Assembly: GCF_009712605.1 (NCBI RefSeq)
Contig: NZ_WASO01000015.1
Coordinates: 463,667 to 527,666 of the forward strand
DNA: 64,000 nt
Source: Paludibacter sp.
GTDB lineage: Bacteria > Bacteroidota > Bacteroidia > Bacteroidales > Paludibacteraceae
Direction of reading: 5' to 3'
The notes beneath the pieces are model-generated. The model made no database searches. It saw nothing but the letters and a program-made list of their open reading frames with translations, and was not told the origin of the DNA. Positions 37,199 to 46,951 of the stretch are shown here, piece after piece. A program made the translations under genes and the position numbers. Each line of letters opens with the position of its first letter. Positions within the stretch are counted from its first letter, which is position 1.

Positions 37199-39817
37199 AT
37201 GAAGCAATTAATTTCACTTTTTCTGCTTGCTTTTTTCTTCGTAACAGCTTTTGCTCATGAGCAGTACGAACTGAAAAGTGGCTGGAAATGTCAAAATATG
37301 AAGCAAGTGTCGGTGACGGGCGAACAGCTCAGTCTGTCGGGCTATGCGTTGAACGACTGGCAGCCGGCTACCGTGCCGGGTACCGTACTCACCACTATGC
37401 TTAACAACAAGCAGGTGCCCGATCCGTTCTTTGGTATGAACAACAACAAAATCAAGGATATCTATTATACCGGACGTGATTATTACACCTATTGGTTTGT
37501 GAAAGAGTTCAAAGAGATGCCTGCTGCCGGCAGTGATCAGGTTTACCTCAATCTGCGCGGTGTCAATTACGCCTGCGATATTTTTCTGAACGGTAAACGG
37601 GTGAACAAAGAACGTCACTTCGGGATGGAACTGCGCCAGTCGTACAACATCACTTCATTGTTGGCAAAAGACGGCAACAACCGTTTGGCAGTCATCGTAT
37701 TTCCTCCCGATCCGGTGGGCAATCCCAACGGAGGCCAGGGTGGTGACGGTCGCATTGCCAAAAATTTGACTCATCAGTACACCGCTGGTTGGGACTGGAT
37801 TCAGCCTATCCGCGACCGCAATACCGGTATCTGGGACAAGGTGACAATAGAAAAAACACACGGCCTGGTATTGCGCAATCCGCACATTATTACATTGGTG
37901 CCGGGTAAACGCGATCCGGAAGCAAAATCACAGGAACCGGCTATTATCAAGGCAACTGTTGAAGTGGAAAATCCGCAGGCAAAAGCCATCCGCGGAACTG
38001 TGGAATATACCATCGATGGTCAGACTGTGAAACAATCGGCTGTGTTGGCAGCAAACGGAACCACCGAAGTGAAACTTGCTGATTTTACGCTGAAAAATCC
38101 GAAACTTTGGTGGCCTAACATGTATGGAGCTCATCCGTTGTACGATCTGAAATTTCGCTTTGTAACTGCTGATGGAAAAGTATTGGACGATACTGAAGTG
38201 AAAGTCGGAGTGCGTGAAATTACCCCTGTATGGAACGACCATACCCGTAGCATGCAGTTTGAGGTTAACGGTCAGAAAATATTCATCAAAGGCGGTAACT
38301 GGATTATTTCCGACGAAATGCTTCGATTCTCTCCTGAGCGTTACGATGCCGAAATCCGATTTCATCGCGATATGAACCTCAACCTGATTCGTATTTGGGG
38401 TGGTGCTATTATCGAACGTCCTGAATTTTATGCAGCTTGCGACAAATACGGAATGCTGGTATTCCAGGACTTCTGGTTCTCGGGCGACTGCAACGGTCGC
38501 TGGGTAGACCCCATGAAGAGTGAAGACCAGTGGACACGCCGCAAATATCCTGACGATCACGCGTTGTCGCTTAAATCGATGGCCGACATGGTGAAGATGA
38601 TCCGTAATCACGCCTCATTGGCTATCTGGTGCGGTGGTAACGAAATCCCGCCTCCGGCAGATATTTTGCTGCCGTTGCAGGATTCTATCCTCCCGAAACT
38701 GGACGGCACCCGTTATTTCTTCCCCTATTCCAACAGCGATAAGATGTCGTACAACTCGATAGGAGGAAACGGCGATGGCCCTTATACCATCCAGGATCCG
38801 AAAACTTTCTGGAGTTACCGCACTTTCCCGTTCAATTCTGAAGTGGGTTCGGTAGGGACTGGTGATGCCGAATCTCTCGAACGTTTTCTTCCGAAAGAAA
38901 ATCAGGCAGTTCCCGATTATGCGAATAACAAAATCGATTCGGTTTGGGATTACCACAAAGATATTGGTTATGGTAACTGGATTTCGCTGTATGGCAATCC
39001 AAAGAATATTAAAGAGTTTGGTGATATTGCGCAGTTGGTAAACTATGATCAGTACCGTGCATTGGCCGAAGGCTTCAGCGCTCACAGTTGGGACTGGTAC
39101 ACCGGTTTCATTATCTGGAAAACGCAAAATCCGTGGACAGCGCTTCGTGGACAGATGTACGATTATTATCTCGATGTAAATGCTTGTCTGTATGGACTTC
39201 GAAACGGTAGTGAACCATTACATGTGATGTGCAATCCGGTAGATGGCATGGTGATGATTGTGAATAACACTTTCCATCCCTACCACGATGTGATGTTGAA
39301 AATCTCTTATTTTGACCTAGATGGCAAAGAAACTCCGGAAACCAATCTGATGCTGGAACTTAGTCCGACTACAGTGCAGCCATACTTGTCCATCAAACCA
39401 AACATGGATAAACTGAGAGCCGAAAAGGGTGTTTTTGTGAAACTACAAATCGTAGATGCAAAACAGGCTATTTTGAGTGAAAATATCTACTGGTTACCCG
39501 ATGCTAACGGAAATTATAGCGGTTTGCAGCAGATGAAAAAAGCAGACCTGTCTGTCTCTGCTCATCGTGTGTCGGGCAATACCATTGAAGTGAAGATGGA
39601 GAATCCGGCAGGCAATCCGCTGGCTTTCTTCAATCGCATTTCCTTAGTCGATCCGTCTACGGGCAAACGCTTGATGCCGGTATTCTATGACGACAATTAT
39701 GTAACCGTACTTCCCGGAACTTCCAAAACTATTCGTCTTGAGTACAACGGAACCGAAAAGGGTAAAGTGACGGTTGAAGGTTGGAATGTGCAGAAACAAA
39801 CCATATCGGTACAATAA
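37199..39817 (+). CDS. GH2 beta-mannosidase-type glycosidase (second GH2)
   Basis: The protein has 872 residues and a signal peptide of about 19 residues. Domain order is jelly roll (CDIFLNGKRV), immunoglobulin-like domain, TIM barrel and C-terminal beta domains. Catalytic residues are Glu482 (WCGGNEIPPP) as acid/base and Glu548 (FNSEVGS) as nucleophile. The GNEI...NSEVG pair and the length fit the exo-beta-glucosaminidase/endo-beta-mannosidase group of GH2. In an alpha-mannosidase cluster the natural role is cleavage of the Man-beta-1,4-GlcNAc bond of the N-glycan core, but this is inference. It is related to the GH2 protein at 1421-4183. Confidence 0.9.
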   Translation: MKQLISLFLLAFFFVTAFAHEQYELKSGWKCQNMKQVSVTGEQLSLSGYALNDWQPATVPGTVLTTMLNNKQVPDPFFGMNNNKIKDIYYTGRDYYTYWFVKEFKEMPAAGSDQVYLNLRGVNYACDIFLNGKRVNKERHFGMELRQSYNITSLLAKDGNNRLAVIVFPPDPVGNPNGGQGGDGRIAKNLTHQYTAGWDWIQPIRDRNTGIWDKVTIEKTHGLVLRNPHIITLVPGKRDPEAKSQEPAIIKATVEVENPQAKAIRGTVEYTIDGQTVKQSAVLAANGTTEVKLADFTLKNPKLWWPNMYGAHPLYDLKFRFVTADGKVLDDTEVKVGVREITPVWNDHTRSMQFEVNGQKIFIKGGNWIISDEMLRFSPERYDAEIRFHRDMNLNLIRIWGGAIIERPEFYAACDKYGMLVFQDFWFSGDCNGRWVDPMKSEDQWTRRKYPDDHALSLKSMADMVKMIRNHASLAIWCGGNEIPPPADILLPLQDSILPKLDGTRYFFPYSNSDKMSYNSIGGNGDGPYTIQDPKTFWSYRTFPFNSEVGSVGTGDAESLERFLPKENQAVPDYANNKIDSVWDYHKDIGYGNWISLYGNPKNIKEFGDIAQLVNYDQYRALAEGFSAHSWDWYTGFIIWKTQNPWTALRGQMYDYYLDVNACLYGLRNGSEPLHVMCNPVDGMVMIVNNTFHPYHDVMLKISYFDLDGKETPETNLMLELSPTTVQPYLSIKPNMDKLRAEKGVFVKLQIVDAKQAILSENIYWLPDANGNYSGLQQMKKADLSVSAHRVSGNTIEVKMENPAGNPLAFFNRISLVDPSTGKRLMPVFYDDNYVTVLPGTSKTIRLEYNGTEKGKVTVEGWNVQKQTISVQ

Positions 39818-39854
39818 TTCAATAAACGATTACGAGATCCGAAGAAAATAAAAC

Positions 39855-39907
39855 ATTAAGGAGTTAAGATGCATTGAGTTTCGACTTAAAGCTCTTAATT
39901 CCTTAAT
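39855..39907. repeat. 15-bp inverted repeat between GH2 and GH3
   Basis: ATTAAGGAGTTAAGA (39855-39869) and TCTTAATTCCTTAAT (39893-39907) match as an inverted repeat in 14 of 15 positions, with 23 bases between. It is AT-rich and has no T-tract after it, so it is a weak terminator. It could equally be an operator-type site for a dimeric regulator, ending 18 bases before the GH3 start. Confidence 0.45.
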
Positions 39908-39924
39908 GGTAAAAAACAAACAAT

Positions 39925-42084
39925 ATGATGAAAATAAATAAGCGGTTTTCCTTTATTCTATTGATAATCTGTTTCGTGCAGACAGGCTTTGCTCAGACTA
40001 AATTCCCATTTCGCGACACATCGTTGCCGTATGATCAGCGCGTCAAAAACTTGCTTCAAACACTTACGCTGGAAGAGAAAATTTCGTTACTCGGTTATGT
40101 CTCTCCGGGTATTGACCGACTGCAAATACCGGCCTATAACTGGTGGAACGAGGCTTTGCATGGATTGGCACGTAGTGGCGAGGCAACCGTTTTTCCGCAG
40201 GCTATCGGCATGGCAGCTTCGTTCAATACGCCCTTGCTCAATCAGGTGGCTTCTGCAATCTCCACCGAAGGCCGTGCTAAATACAACGTTGCCATTGCCA
40301 TGAATCGTCATAATCAATACATGGGATTAAATTTCTGGACTCCCAATATCAATATTTTTCGTGATCCGCGTTGGGGACGTGGACAGGAAACCTATGGGGA
40401 AGACCCATTTCTGACTGCCAATATGGGAGTTGCTTTCATCAAGGGGCTGCAAGGTGACGATCCTCATTTCCTGAAAACAGCGGCTTGTGCCAAACACTTT
40501 GCTGCTCACAGTGGTCCAGAGGCTTTACGTCATAGTTTCAATGCAGTGGTCGATGAAAAGGATTTGCGGGAAACGTATCTATATGCTTTCAAAAAACTGA
40601 TCGATGCAGGAGTTGAGTCGGTGATGTGTGGTTATAACCGGCTGAACGGAGAGCCATGTTGTACCGGCAATACACTGCTTCAGGATATTTTGCGGAAAGA
40701 GTGGAAATTTGACCGTCAGGTGGTAACCGACTGCTGGGCTCTTGACGATATTTGGGCTCGTCATAAAACCATTCCGACACGGGTAGAGGTAGCCGCTGCT
40801 GCCGTGCGTGCCGGAGTTAACATGGACTGTGCCAATATTTTGCAGGAGGATGTGATGAAAGCCATCAATCAGAAGCTGTTGACTCCGGCTTCGGTAGATA
40901 GCGCTTTGTACAATACGCTTAAAACACAGATGAAGCTCGGATTGCTTGATTCGAGCCCGTTCAACAAATACGCCTCTTATGGCCAGGATAGCATCAATAA
41001 TGTAGCGCACATTGCGCTAGCCCGTAAAGCGGCCACGCAGACGATGGTGCTGCTGAAAAATAACGGAGTGCTTCCTATTGCAAAAGAGAAATATGCATCG
41101 ATGCTGGTTACCGGTGTTAATAGTGCTTCTGTTGAAGCTTTGGTCGGAAATTATCATGGGATAAATGGGAATTTGGTTACCTTTACAGAAGGAATCGCCA
41201 AGGCTGCCGGACCGGGCTGTGCCGTGCAGTACGATCAGGGTTGCGATAATGCCGATACACTTCATTTCGGAGGTATCTGGACTTCGCAATGCTGCGATTT
41301 GACCGTAGCTGTCATTGGCTTGTCGCCATTGCTCGAAGGGGAAGAAGGTGATGCGTTTTTGTCGCAAACCAATGGAGATAAAACAACCTTGAGTTTGCCC
41401 GAAGCTCAGATTTTGTTTATGAAGAAGCTTCGTGCGGCTCATAACAAACCAATCATTGCAGTGGTCACATCCGGTAGTGCTGTAGATGTGACTGCTATCG
41501 AACCTTATTGTGATGCTATTATTCTTGCCTGGTATCCGGGCGAACAAGGTGGTAATGCGCTTGCCGATATCTTGTTTGGCAAAGTTTCTCCTTCCGGACG
41601 TTTGCCGCTTACTTTTTATAAATCAGTAAACGATCTGCCCGATTTTACCAGTTATGCCATGCAGGGTCGCACTTATCGTTATTTCAAGGGAACTCCTGCT
41701 TATCCGTTCGGTTACGGATTGAGTTATACGAAGTTTGATTACGAATGGGCTCAACAGCCCAAAGAAAAATATACGGTTAAAGATTCGATTCAGTTTTCCG
41801 TAACGGTAAAGAACGTTGGTAACTACACTTCAGATGAAGTGTTACAGGCCTATATCGAATATCCGGGCGTGGAACGGATGCCGCTGAAAGAGTTGAAAGC
41901 CTTCAAAAAACAGACGGTGGAAAAGGGTGGAAGCTCAACATTTACCCTGTCGATTCCTGTTGCAGACCTGCAGAAATGGGATCTGAAAACCCATAAATGG
42001 AAGATTTACAACGGACAGTATTCGCTCTGCATTGGTAAAAATTCGGCAGAATACCTCCTGAAAAAAGTGTTTGTAATAAAATAG
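39925..42084 (+). CDS. GH3 beta-glycosidase
   Basis: The protein has 719 residues and a signal peptide ending GFAQ. GH3 landmarks are WWNEALHGLA, DPRWGRGQETYGEDP, AKHFAAHSGPE and the nucleophile Asp269 in VVTDCWALDD. The alpha/beta sandwich follows, with WYPGEQGG, and the fibronectin-like C-terminal domain begins near FDYEW. The N-terminal blocks are those of the large beta-xylosidase/beta-glucosidase branch, with Cys after the nucleophile. No N-glycan activity is obvious, so the substrate may be a plant glycan or a beta-linked Glc/GlcNAc disaccharide. It is followed by the ROK regulator gene after 54 bp. Confidence 0.9.
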   Translation: MMKINKRFSFILLIICFVQTGFAQTKFPFRDTSLPYDQRVKNLLQTLTLEEKISLLGYVSPGIDRLQIPAYNWWNEALHGLARSGEATVFPQAIGMAASFNTPLLNQVASAISTEGRAKYNVAIAMNRHNQYMGLNFWTPNINIFRDPRWGRGQETYGEDPFLTANMGVAFIKGLQGDDPHFLKTAACAKHFAAHSGPEALRHSFNAVVDEKDLRETYLYAFKKLIDAGVESVMCGYNRLNGEPCCTGNTLLQDILRKEWKFDRQVVTDCWALDDIWARHKTIPTRVEVAAAAVRAGVNMDCANILQEDVMKAINQKLLTPASVDSALYNTLKTQMKLGLLDSSPFNKYASYGQDSINNVAHIALARKAATQTMVLLKNNGVLPIAKEKYASMLVTGVNSASVEALVGNYHGINGNLVTFTEGIAKAAGPGCAVQYDQGCDNADTLHFGGIWTSQCCDLTVAVIGLSPLLEGEEGDAFLSQTNGDKTTLSLPEAQILFMKKLRAAHNKPIIAVVTSGSAVDVTAIEPYCDAIILAWYPGEQGGNALADILFGKVSPSGRLPLTFYKSVNDLPDFTSYAMQGRTYRYFKGTPAYPFGYGLSYTKFDYEWAQQPKEKYTVKDSIQFSVTVKNVGNYTSDEVLQAYIEYPGVERMPLKELKAFKKQTVEKGGSSTFTLSIPVADLQKWDLKTHKWKIYNGQYSLCIGKNSAEYLLKKVFVIK

Positions 42085-42138
42085 GATAATTGCCTCATTA
42101 TCTCTAATTTTGAAATCTTAAATTCGAAATAGAATACT

Positions 42139-43341
42139 ATGTCAAAAAGTTTTCTGACAGATCTGGAATCGTCCAGCAAAAATGCGCTTAACAAGAAGGC
42201 TATCATCAACACCTTTATCGATCAGGGTGATCTTCCTATTGCTGAAATCGCAAAAGAGATGGATATGAGTGTGCCTACCATTACCAAATTGTTGGGTGAA
42301 TTGCAGGACGAGGGTTTTGTGGTGGATTCCGGTAAACAGGAGACCAATGGAGGTCGTCGTCCGAGTGTTTACGGACTGAACCCTGAAGCTTGCTATTTTG
42401 TGGGAGTGGATATTCGTCGTTTTCGGGTGAATGTGGCGCTGACAAATTTCAAGGGAGAGGTTATCAAAGTGAAGCACGATATTCCTTTCTTACTCGAAAA
42501 TACACCGGCAAGCCTTGATCAGCTTTGTGTGATTATCCAGAATTTTATCTCCAAAGTAGGTGTGCCGAAAGAGAAGATAAAAAATGTGGCGATCAATATT
42601 TCGGGTCGTGTCAATTCTGAGTCGGGCTATAGCTACAGTTTTTTCTATTTCGACGAAACTCCGATGTCTCAAAAAATAGAGGAACGCATCGGTTGTCCGG
42701 TAAGCGTTGACAACGACTCACGCGCGATGGCCTATGGCGAGTATATGTGTGCAACCAACGGTGAGAAAAATCTTCTGTTCGTCAATGTCAGCTGGGGTCT
42801 TGGGCTGGGTATGATTCTGAACGGACAACTTTATTACGGCCGTTCGGGTTTCTCCGGCGAATTTGGACACTTCCATGCGGCCGATAACGAAGTTCTTTGC
42901 CATTGCGGGAAAAAAGGATGTCTTGAAACCGAAGCTTCGGGGCAGGCTATCTACCGGATGATAAAGGAGAAGATCGAAAACGGCAGTACTACCAGTCTGG
43001 AGGAAAAATTCAGACAGAATAGTGTTACTATGGAAGATATTGTGGCAGCCACTCTTCACGACGACGTATTGGCCATAGAAATGGTGGAATACGTGGCTTC
43101 AACGCTGGGCAAACACATTGCAGGTCTGATCAATATTTTCAATCCCGAACTGGTCGTGATTGGAGGCGGACTTTCTATGGTTGGCGATTACCTGCTGTTG
43201 CCTCTTCGGTCAGCCATTCGGAAATATTCGCTCAATCTGGTGAATAAAGATACCGTGGTGCGGCTTACCAAACTTGGCGACGATGTAGGCGTTATGGGGG
43301 CCTGCATGTTGGCGCGCAGCAAAATGCTGAACCATATTTGA
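42139..43341 (+). CDS. ROK-family transcriptional regulator (NagC/XylR type)
   Basis: The protein has 400 residues with no signal peptide. An N-terminal helix-turn-helix (about 20-65: IAEIAKEMDMSVPTITKLLG) is followed by the ROK sugar-kinase fold, with GVDIRRFRVNVAL, a GLGLGMILNG loop, SGEFGHFH and the zinc-binding CHCGKKGCLE. NagC-type regulators bind a sugar or sugar phosphate in the ROK domain. GlcNAc-6-phosphate or a mannose derivative would fit the neighbouring GH20 and mannosidases. It is embedded between GH3 and GH20 in the same direction, suggesting feedback control of the operon by the released monosaccharide. Confidence 0.9.
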   Translation: MSKSFLTDLESSSKNALNKKAIINTFIDQGDLPIAEIAKEMDMSVPTITKLLGELQDEGFVVDSGKQETNGGRRPSVYGLNPEACYFVGVDIRRFRVNVALTNFKGEVIKVKHDIPFLLENTPASLDQLCVIIQNFISKVGVPKEKIKNVAINISGRVNSESGYSYSFFYFDETPMSQKIEERIGCPVSVDNDSRAMAYGEYMCATNGEKNLLFVNVSWGLGLGMILNGQLYYGRSGFSGEFGHFHAADNEVLCHCGKKGCLETEASGQAIYRMIKEKIENGSTTSLEEKFRQNSVTMEDIVAATLHDDVLAIEMVEYVASTLGKHIAGLINIFNPELVVIGGGLSMVGDYLLLPLRSAIRKYSLNLVNKDTVVRLTKLGDDVGVMGACMLARSKMLNHI

Positions 43342-43417
43342 TGGATTGAAGTAGTTGGAGTCCAACATTCAACTTTGAATTTGAATTTTATAACTATATA
43401 ACCTGATTAAATTGTTG

Positions 43418-45685
43418 ATGATGAAAAACTTGAAATTGCTGGGGTTGATAATCAGTGTGCTATTTTTTTCAACTCATTGTATGGCGGGAGAATCTAACAT
43501 TGCCATTATCCCGAAACCAAATCAGATTACCGTGAATGACGGTGACTTCGTTTTTAAAAGCGGGATGACAATACAGGCTCCGCCCGATTGCAGAGGAAAA
43601 AACCTGTTGGTAAAAAAACTGGCTTCTGCAGCCGGGATCACGTTGCAAAATAATAAAGCCGGACAAAAAGCTGCTATCGTATTTGCTTTGGTAAAAAGCA
43701 GCGAACTCGGACAAGAAGGCTATCGTTTGGTAGTGGAAAAGAATAAAATCAGTATTGAGGCCGCTACTCAAAACGGGTTGTACTATGGCGCTCAATCGTT
43801 GCTGCAACTGTTGCCTCCGCAAGTGGAAAGCAAAACAAAAACAGCTGCCGCCTGGAAGGTGCCTTGTGTTTTAATTACAGATGTGCCCCGTTTCTCGTAT
43901 CGCGGTGTGCTGCTCGACTGCTGCCGTCATTTCAGTACGATCGACGAAATAAAGAAAATGCTCGATATGTTTGCCATGTACAAAATCAATAAGTTTCACT
44001 GGCACTTCACCGAAGACCAGGCATGGCGTATCGAAATCAAACGTTATCCGAAGCTGACTGAAATAGGATCCAACCGTATTGATGACGGTAAACCTTACGG
44101 TGGTTTCTATACACAGGAACAGATCAAAGATGTTATCAAATACGCTGCTGCTCGCAACATCGAGATTATTCCTGAGATTGAAATGCCGGGTCATGCTCTT
44201 GCTGCTCTTGCTGCTTATCCGGAGCTCTCCTGCACCGGCGGTCCTTTCGAGCCTCGTACCATCTGGGGCGTAGAAGACGATGTGTTCTGTGTCGGTAATG
44301 AAGATACCTATAAATTCTTTTGCAATGTCCTTGACGAAGTTTGCGCATTATTCCCTTCTAAATATGTCCATATTGGTGGTGACGAATGTCCGAAGGTGCG
44401 TTGGCATGAATGTCCAAAATGTCAGGCTTTAATGAAAAAAGAGGGTCTGAAAAACGAAATGGAACTGCAGAGCTATTTCACCAAGAAGATGGAAAAGTAC
44501 CTTGCTACTAAAGGCAAACGTCTTTTCGGTTGGGACGAAATCCTCGAAGGTGGTGTTGCTCCGAGTGCAATGATTATGTCGTGGAGAGGTGAGCAGGGTG
44601 GTATCGATGCTGCCAATGCCGGTCATGATGTGGTGATGACTCCCACCGGATATGTTTATCTCGACCATTATCAGGGCGATTTGCTGTGCGAACAGTTGAA
44701 AATTGGTGGCTTTTCTACCTTACAGAACGTCTATGGTTACGATCCGATTCCAAAAGCCATTGCAGCTGATAAATCGCATCATGTGTTAGGCTTACAGGGA
44801 AATCTCTGGCAAGAGTATATGTATGAGCCTAACCAGATCGAGTTTCAGTTATTTCCACGAGTGCCTGCTATTGCCGAAGTGGGTTGGACGCAGAAAGCTA
44901 ACAAAAATGTGGATGATTTTATCAAACGTCTTGATGATCAACAAGTGCGTTGGGACTATCACAACATCAACTATTACATTCCGATGCCGGAAGGTAATAT
45001 GAACTACATTCAATTTAAGGATAAAGTGACTCTGCCGTTCACCAGTAACCGCCCGGTGAAAATGGTTTATACGCTTGACGGTTCTGAACCTACAGCCGCA
45101 TCAGCCGTGTATAGCCAGCCGATTACTATCGATAAATCTTCTGTCGTAAAACTCAGGAGTGTGTTGCCTCAGGGCAAACTGAGTCCGGTGCGAACTATCC
45201 AACTAACCAAGGTTGAACCTTATAGAGGAGTTGAGAAAGTAGATGGTTTGCAAAAAGGAATGAAGATGCGTTTTGTAAAGGACGGCGATTTCAAAACGGT
45301 AGCACAACTGGCATCGGTGACCAACTGGAAAGATACCGTGGTAACCACTTTGAACGACTTTTTCAAACTAAAGAAAAAGGAACAGGCTGGTGGCGCTGCT
45401 ATTTTTGAGGGTTACATCTATGTTGAAAAGGATGGTTCTTACATTCTCCATTGCCTCGGCGATCAATTTTTCTTAGGCGATAAGCTGTTGATCGCAAATC
45501 CGGGAATGAAGAAAAATGCTAAGACAGATATTACCGTCCCACTTACAGCAGGTTATTATCCTATCAAGGTGGTGCTGCTCAACAGAACCCTTGGTGGAGT
45601 TGTTTCCGAATGGGTCGATGCCCGTCCGACGGTTCGCCCGGTAGATAACACCAATCGCGAAAATCCGACTCCGGTTTACTATTAA
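43418..45685 (+). CDS. GH20 beta-N-acetylhexosaminidase with PA14-like C-terminus
   Basis: The protein has 755 residues from ATG 43418 (43421 also possible; TTG codons at 43412 and 43415 are rejected). A signal peptide is present. An N-terminal alpha/beta domain (about 30-150) precedes the GH20 barrel with HWHFTEDQAWRIEIK, EIEMPGHALAAL and the catalytic Asp322-Glu323 pair in HIGGDECP. Near residue 550 a small CHB_HEX_C-like beta domain occurs (VYTLDGSEPTA), and the last ~130 residues resemble a PA14 sugar-binding domain. It removes terminal beta-GlcNAc/GalNAc, exposing mannose in complex N-glycans. Last gene of the plus-strand cluster. Confidence 0.94.
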   Translation: MMKNLKLLGLIISVLFFSTHCMAGESNIAIIPKPNQITVNDGDFVFKSGMTIQAPPDCRGKNLLVKKLASAAGITLQNNKAGQKAAIVFALVKSSELGQEGYRLVVEKNKISIEAATQNGLYYGAQSLLQLLPPQVESKTKTAAAWKVPCVLITDVPRFSYRGVLLDCCRHFSTIDEIKKMLDMFAMYKINKFHWHFTEDQAWRIEIKRYPKLTEIGSNRIDDGKPYGGFYTQEQIKDVIKYAAARNIEIIPEIEMPGHALAALAAYPELSCTGGPFEPRTIWGVEDDVFCVGNEDTYKFFCNVLDEVCALFPSKYVHIGGDECPKVRWHECPKCQALMKKEGLKNEMELQSYFTKKMEKYLATKGKRLFGWDEILEGGVAPSAMIMSWRGEQGGIDAANAGHDVVMTPTGYVYLDHYQGDLLCEQLKIGGFSTLQNVYGYDPIPKAIAADKSHHVLGLQGNLWQEYMYEPNQIEFQLFPRVPAIAEVGWTQKANKNVDDFIKRLDDQQVRWDYHNINYYIPMPEGNMNYIQFKDKVTLPFTSNRPVKMVYTLDGSEPTAASAVYSQPITIDKSSVVKLRSVLPQGKLSPVRTIQLTKVEPYRGVEKVDGLQKGMKMRFVKDGDFKTVAQLASVTNWKDTVVTTLNDFFKLKKKEQAGGAAIFEGYIYVEKDGSYILHCLGDQFFLGDKLLIANPGMKKNAKTDITVPLTAGYYPIKVVLLNRTLGGVVSEWVDARPTVRPVDNTNRENPTPVYY

Positions 45686-45700
45686 TCGGTTTCTCTTTAT

Positions 45701-45743
45701 ACAACAAAGCCGCAGGTAACTTGATCTGCGGCTTTGTTGTTTT
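45701..45743 (+). terminator. Strong rho-independent terminator after GH20
   Basis: A perfect 15-bp stem (45701-45715 with 45726-45740) encloses a 10-base loop and runs into a short T-tract (45740-45743). It starts 15 bases after the GH20 stop codon and closes the mannosidase operon. The opposite strand is A-rich upstream, so it may also work for the convergent acyltransferase gene. Confidence 0.9.
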
Positions 45744-45811
45744 AAAAAGAGGGCTCTTTGGGTCGTTATGTTACTCCTGAATTTTCCTTCATTTCTTGAT
45801 GGTTATGGATG

Positions 45812-46876
45812 TTACCCCGAAATATATTTTCCGTAAGGAAGCTTATTGACCACAAAGATAATGGCCGACGAGATAACGAGGCAAACCAGAATGGTGACCG
45901 GAATGCCGATAAGGGGATTGAAAAGTTGCCAGTTGATGCCGTAATCTCCAAGCTGGAAGAAAATAAGCACATGCACCAAAAAGATGCCGTAGCTGTAGCG
46001 GCAAATAAAATCACGCACCTTTACCAACGGCCGGAAACGGATATCTTTGTCTTTCAATAGAAGAAACATACCCATGGAATAGAGTAAAATGTTGGGAGAA
46101 AGACATTCATAAAAGGTGGAGGCATACTCGTGTTGGACCCGCAAGATGAGGTAGGTGCCGGCGATGGTCGACAGTAATCCGGCAAACAGGAAGCTCAGAG
46201 CCAGTGTGTTTTGTTGCCTCCGGCTTTTGAAATTTTTCTTGTTGAGATAATAACCCAGCACCAGATAGCCGAGAAATCCGCTGAAATAACTCAACTCAAT
46301 ATCCGGTTTCAGTTTCTCAAGTATTGGTTGTCCGAAAACGATAGTGAAAGCCCATATCCCCAAAAAATAGAGTTGTTCTTTCTCCGTACTGTTGCGCACC
46401 CATTTCCCGATGATGGGAATAAAGAGATAGACACCGACAATCATGTAGATATACCAGAAGTGAAGCGAACTGCCGTCGCGGAACTGTACGAAAATCTCTC
46501 GTGCAATGGAGTAGGGCGTCAGTAGAACGCCTTCGTCGTGCATATCCCAAAGCGATTTGGCGATGTAGATGCAGCTCCAGAAGAGGAATGGAATCACCAA
46601 TCGCATCAATCTCTTCTTTAGAAATACACCGATAGGATACTCTTTTGACAAAAGCAGTGCGCCCGACAACATCACGAAAACCGGCACGCTGAAACGCGAC
46701 AGGCTGTCGAAAATATTACCAATCCAGAAGTTGTATTCTGAGATAGAACCGGACGATGGTTGGTAATCCGACGAAACGTGGATGCCGATCACCCCGATGG
46801 CGGCAATCACCCGAAGGTTGTCGTACCAAAGAGTTTTGTTTGCGGATTGTTGCGTAGAGATAAGTGAGCGTGACAT
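45812..46876 (-). CDS. Acyltransferase family 3 membrane protein
   Basis: The protein has 354 residues and about ten hydrophobic segments. WYDNLRVIAAIGVIGIHV at the N-terminus carries the family-3 (OafA/WecH-like) signature with the conserved His in the first membrane helix. These inner-membrane enzymes O-acylate surface polysaccharides or other sugars. It is convergent with GH20 and probably unrelated to the PUL in function. An exact -7 box lies 49 bases upstream. Confidence 0.88.
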   Translation of the reverse strand: MSRSLISTQQSANKTLWYDNLRVIAAIGVIGIHVSSDYQPSSGSISEYNFWIGNIFDSLSRFSVPVFVMLSGALLLSKEYPIGVFLKKRLMRLVIPFLFWSCIYIAKSLWDMHDEGVLLTPYSIAREIFVQFRDGSSLHFWYIYMIVGVYLFIPIIGKWVRNSTEKEQLYFLGIWAFTIVFGQPILEKLKPDIELSYFSGFLGYLVLGYYLNKKNFKSRRQQNTLALSFLFAGLLSTIAGTYLILRVQHEYASTFYECLSPNILLYSMGMFLLLKDKDIRFRPLVKVRDFICRYSYGIFLVHVLIFFQLGDYGINWQLFNPLIGIPVTILVCLVISSAIIFVVNKLPYGKYISG

Positions 46877-46924
46877 CTTATTCGTCAGCTGATAGGATTG
46901 TATCGATTATAAAACGAAAATAGA

Positions 46925-46932
46925 CAAATATA
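46925..46932 (-). promoter_or_regulatory. Candidate -7 box for the acyltransferase gene
   Basis: Reading on the minus strand, TATATTTG matches TAnnTTTG exactly and predicts a start near 46918, about 40 bases before the ATG. No -33 TTG at normal spacing was found. Confidence 0.45.
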
Positions 46933-46951
46933 TTTTGCCTATTTCTCAGAG

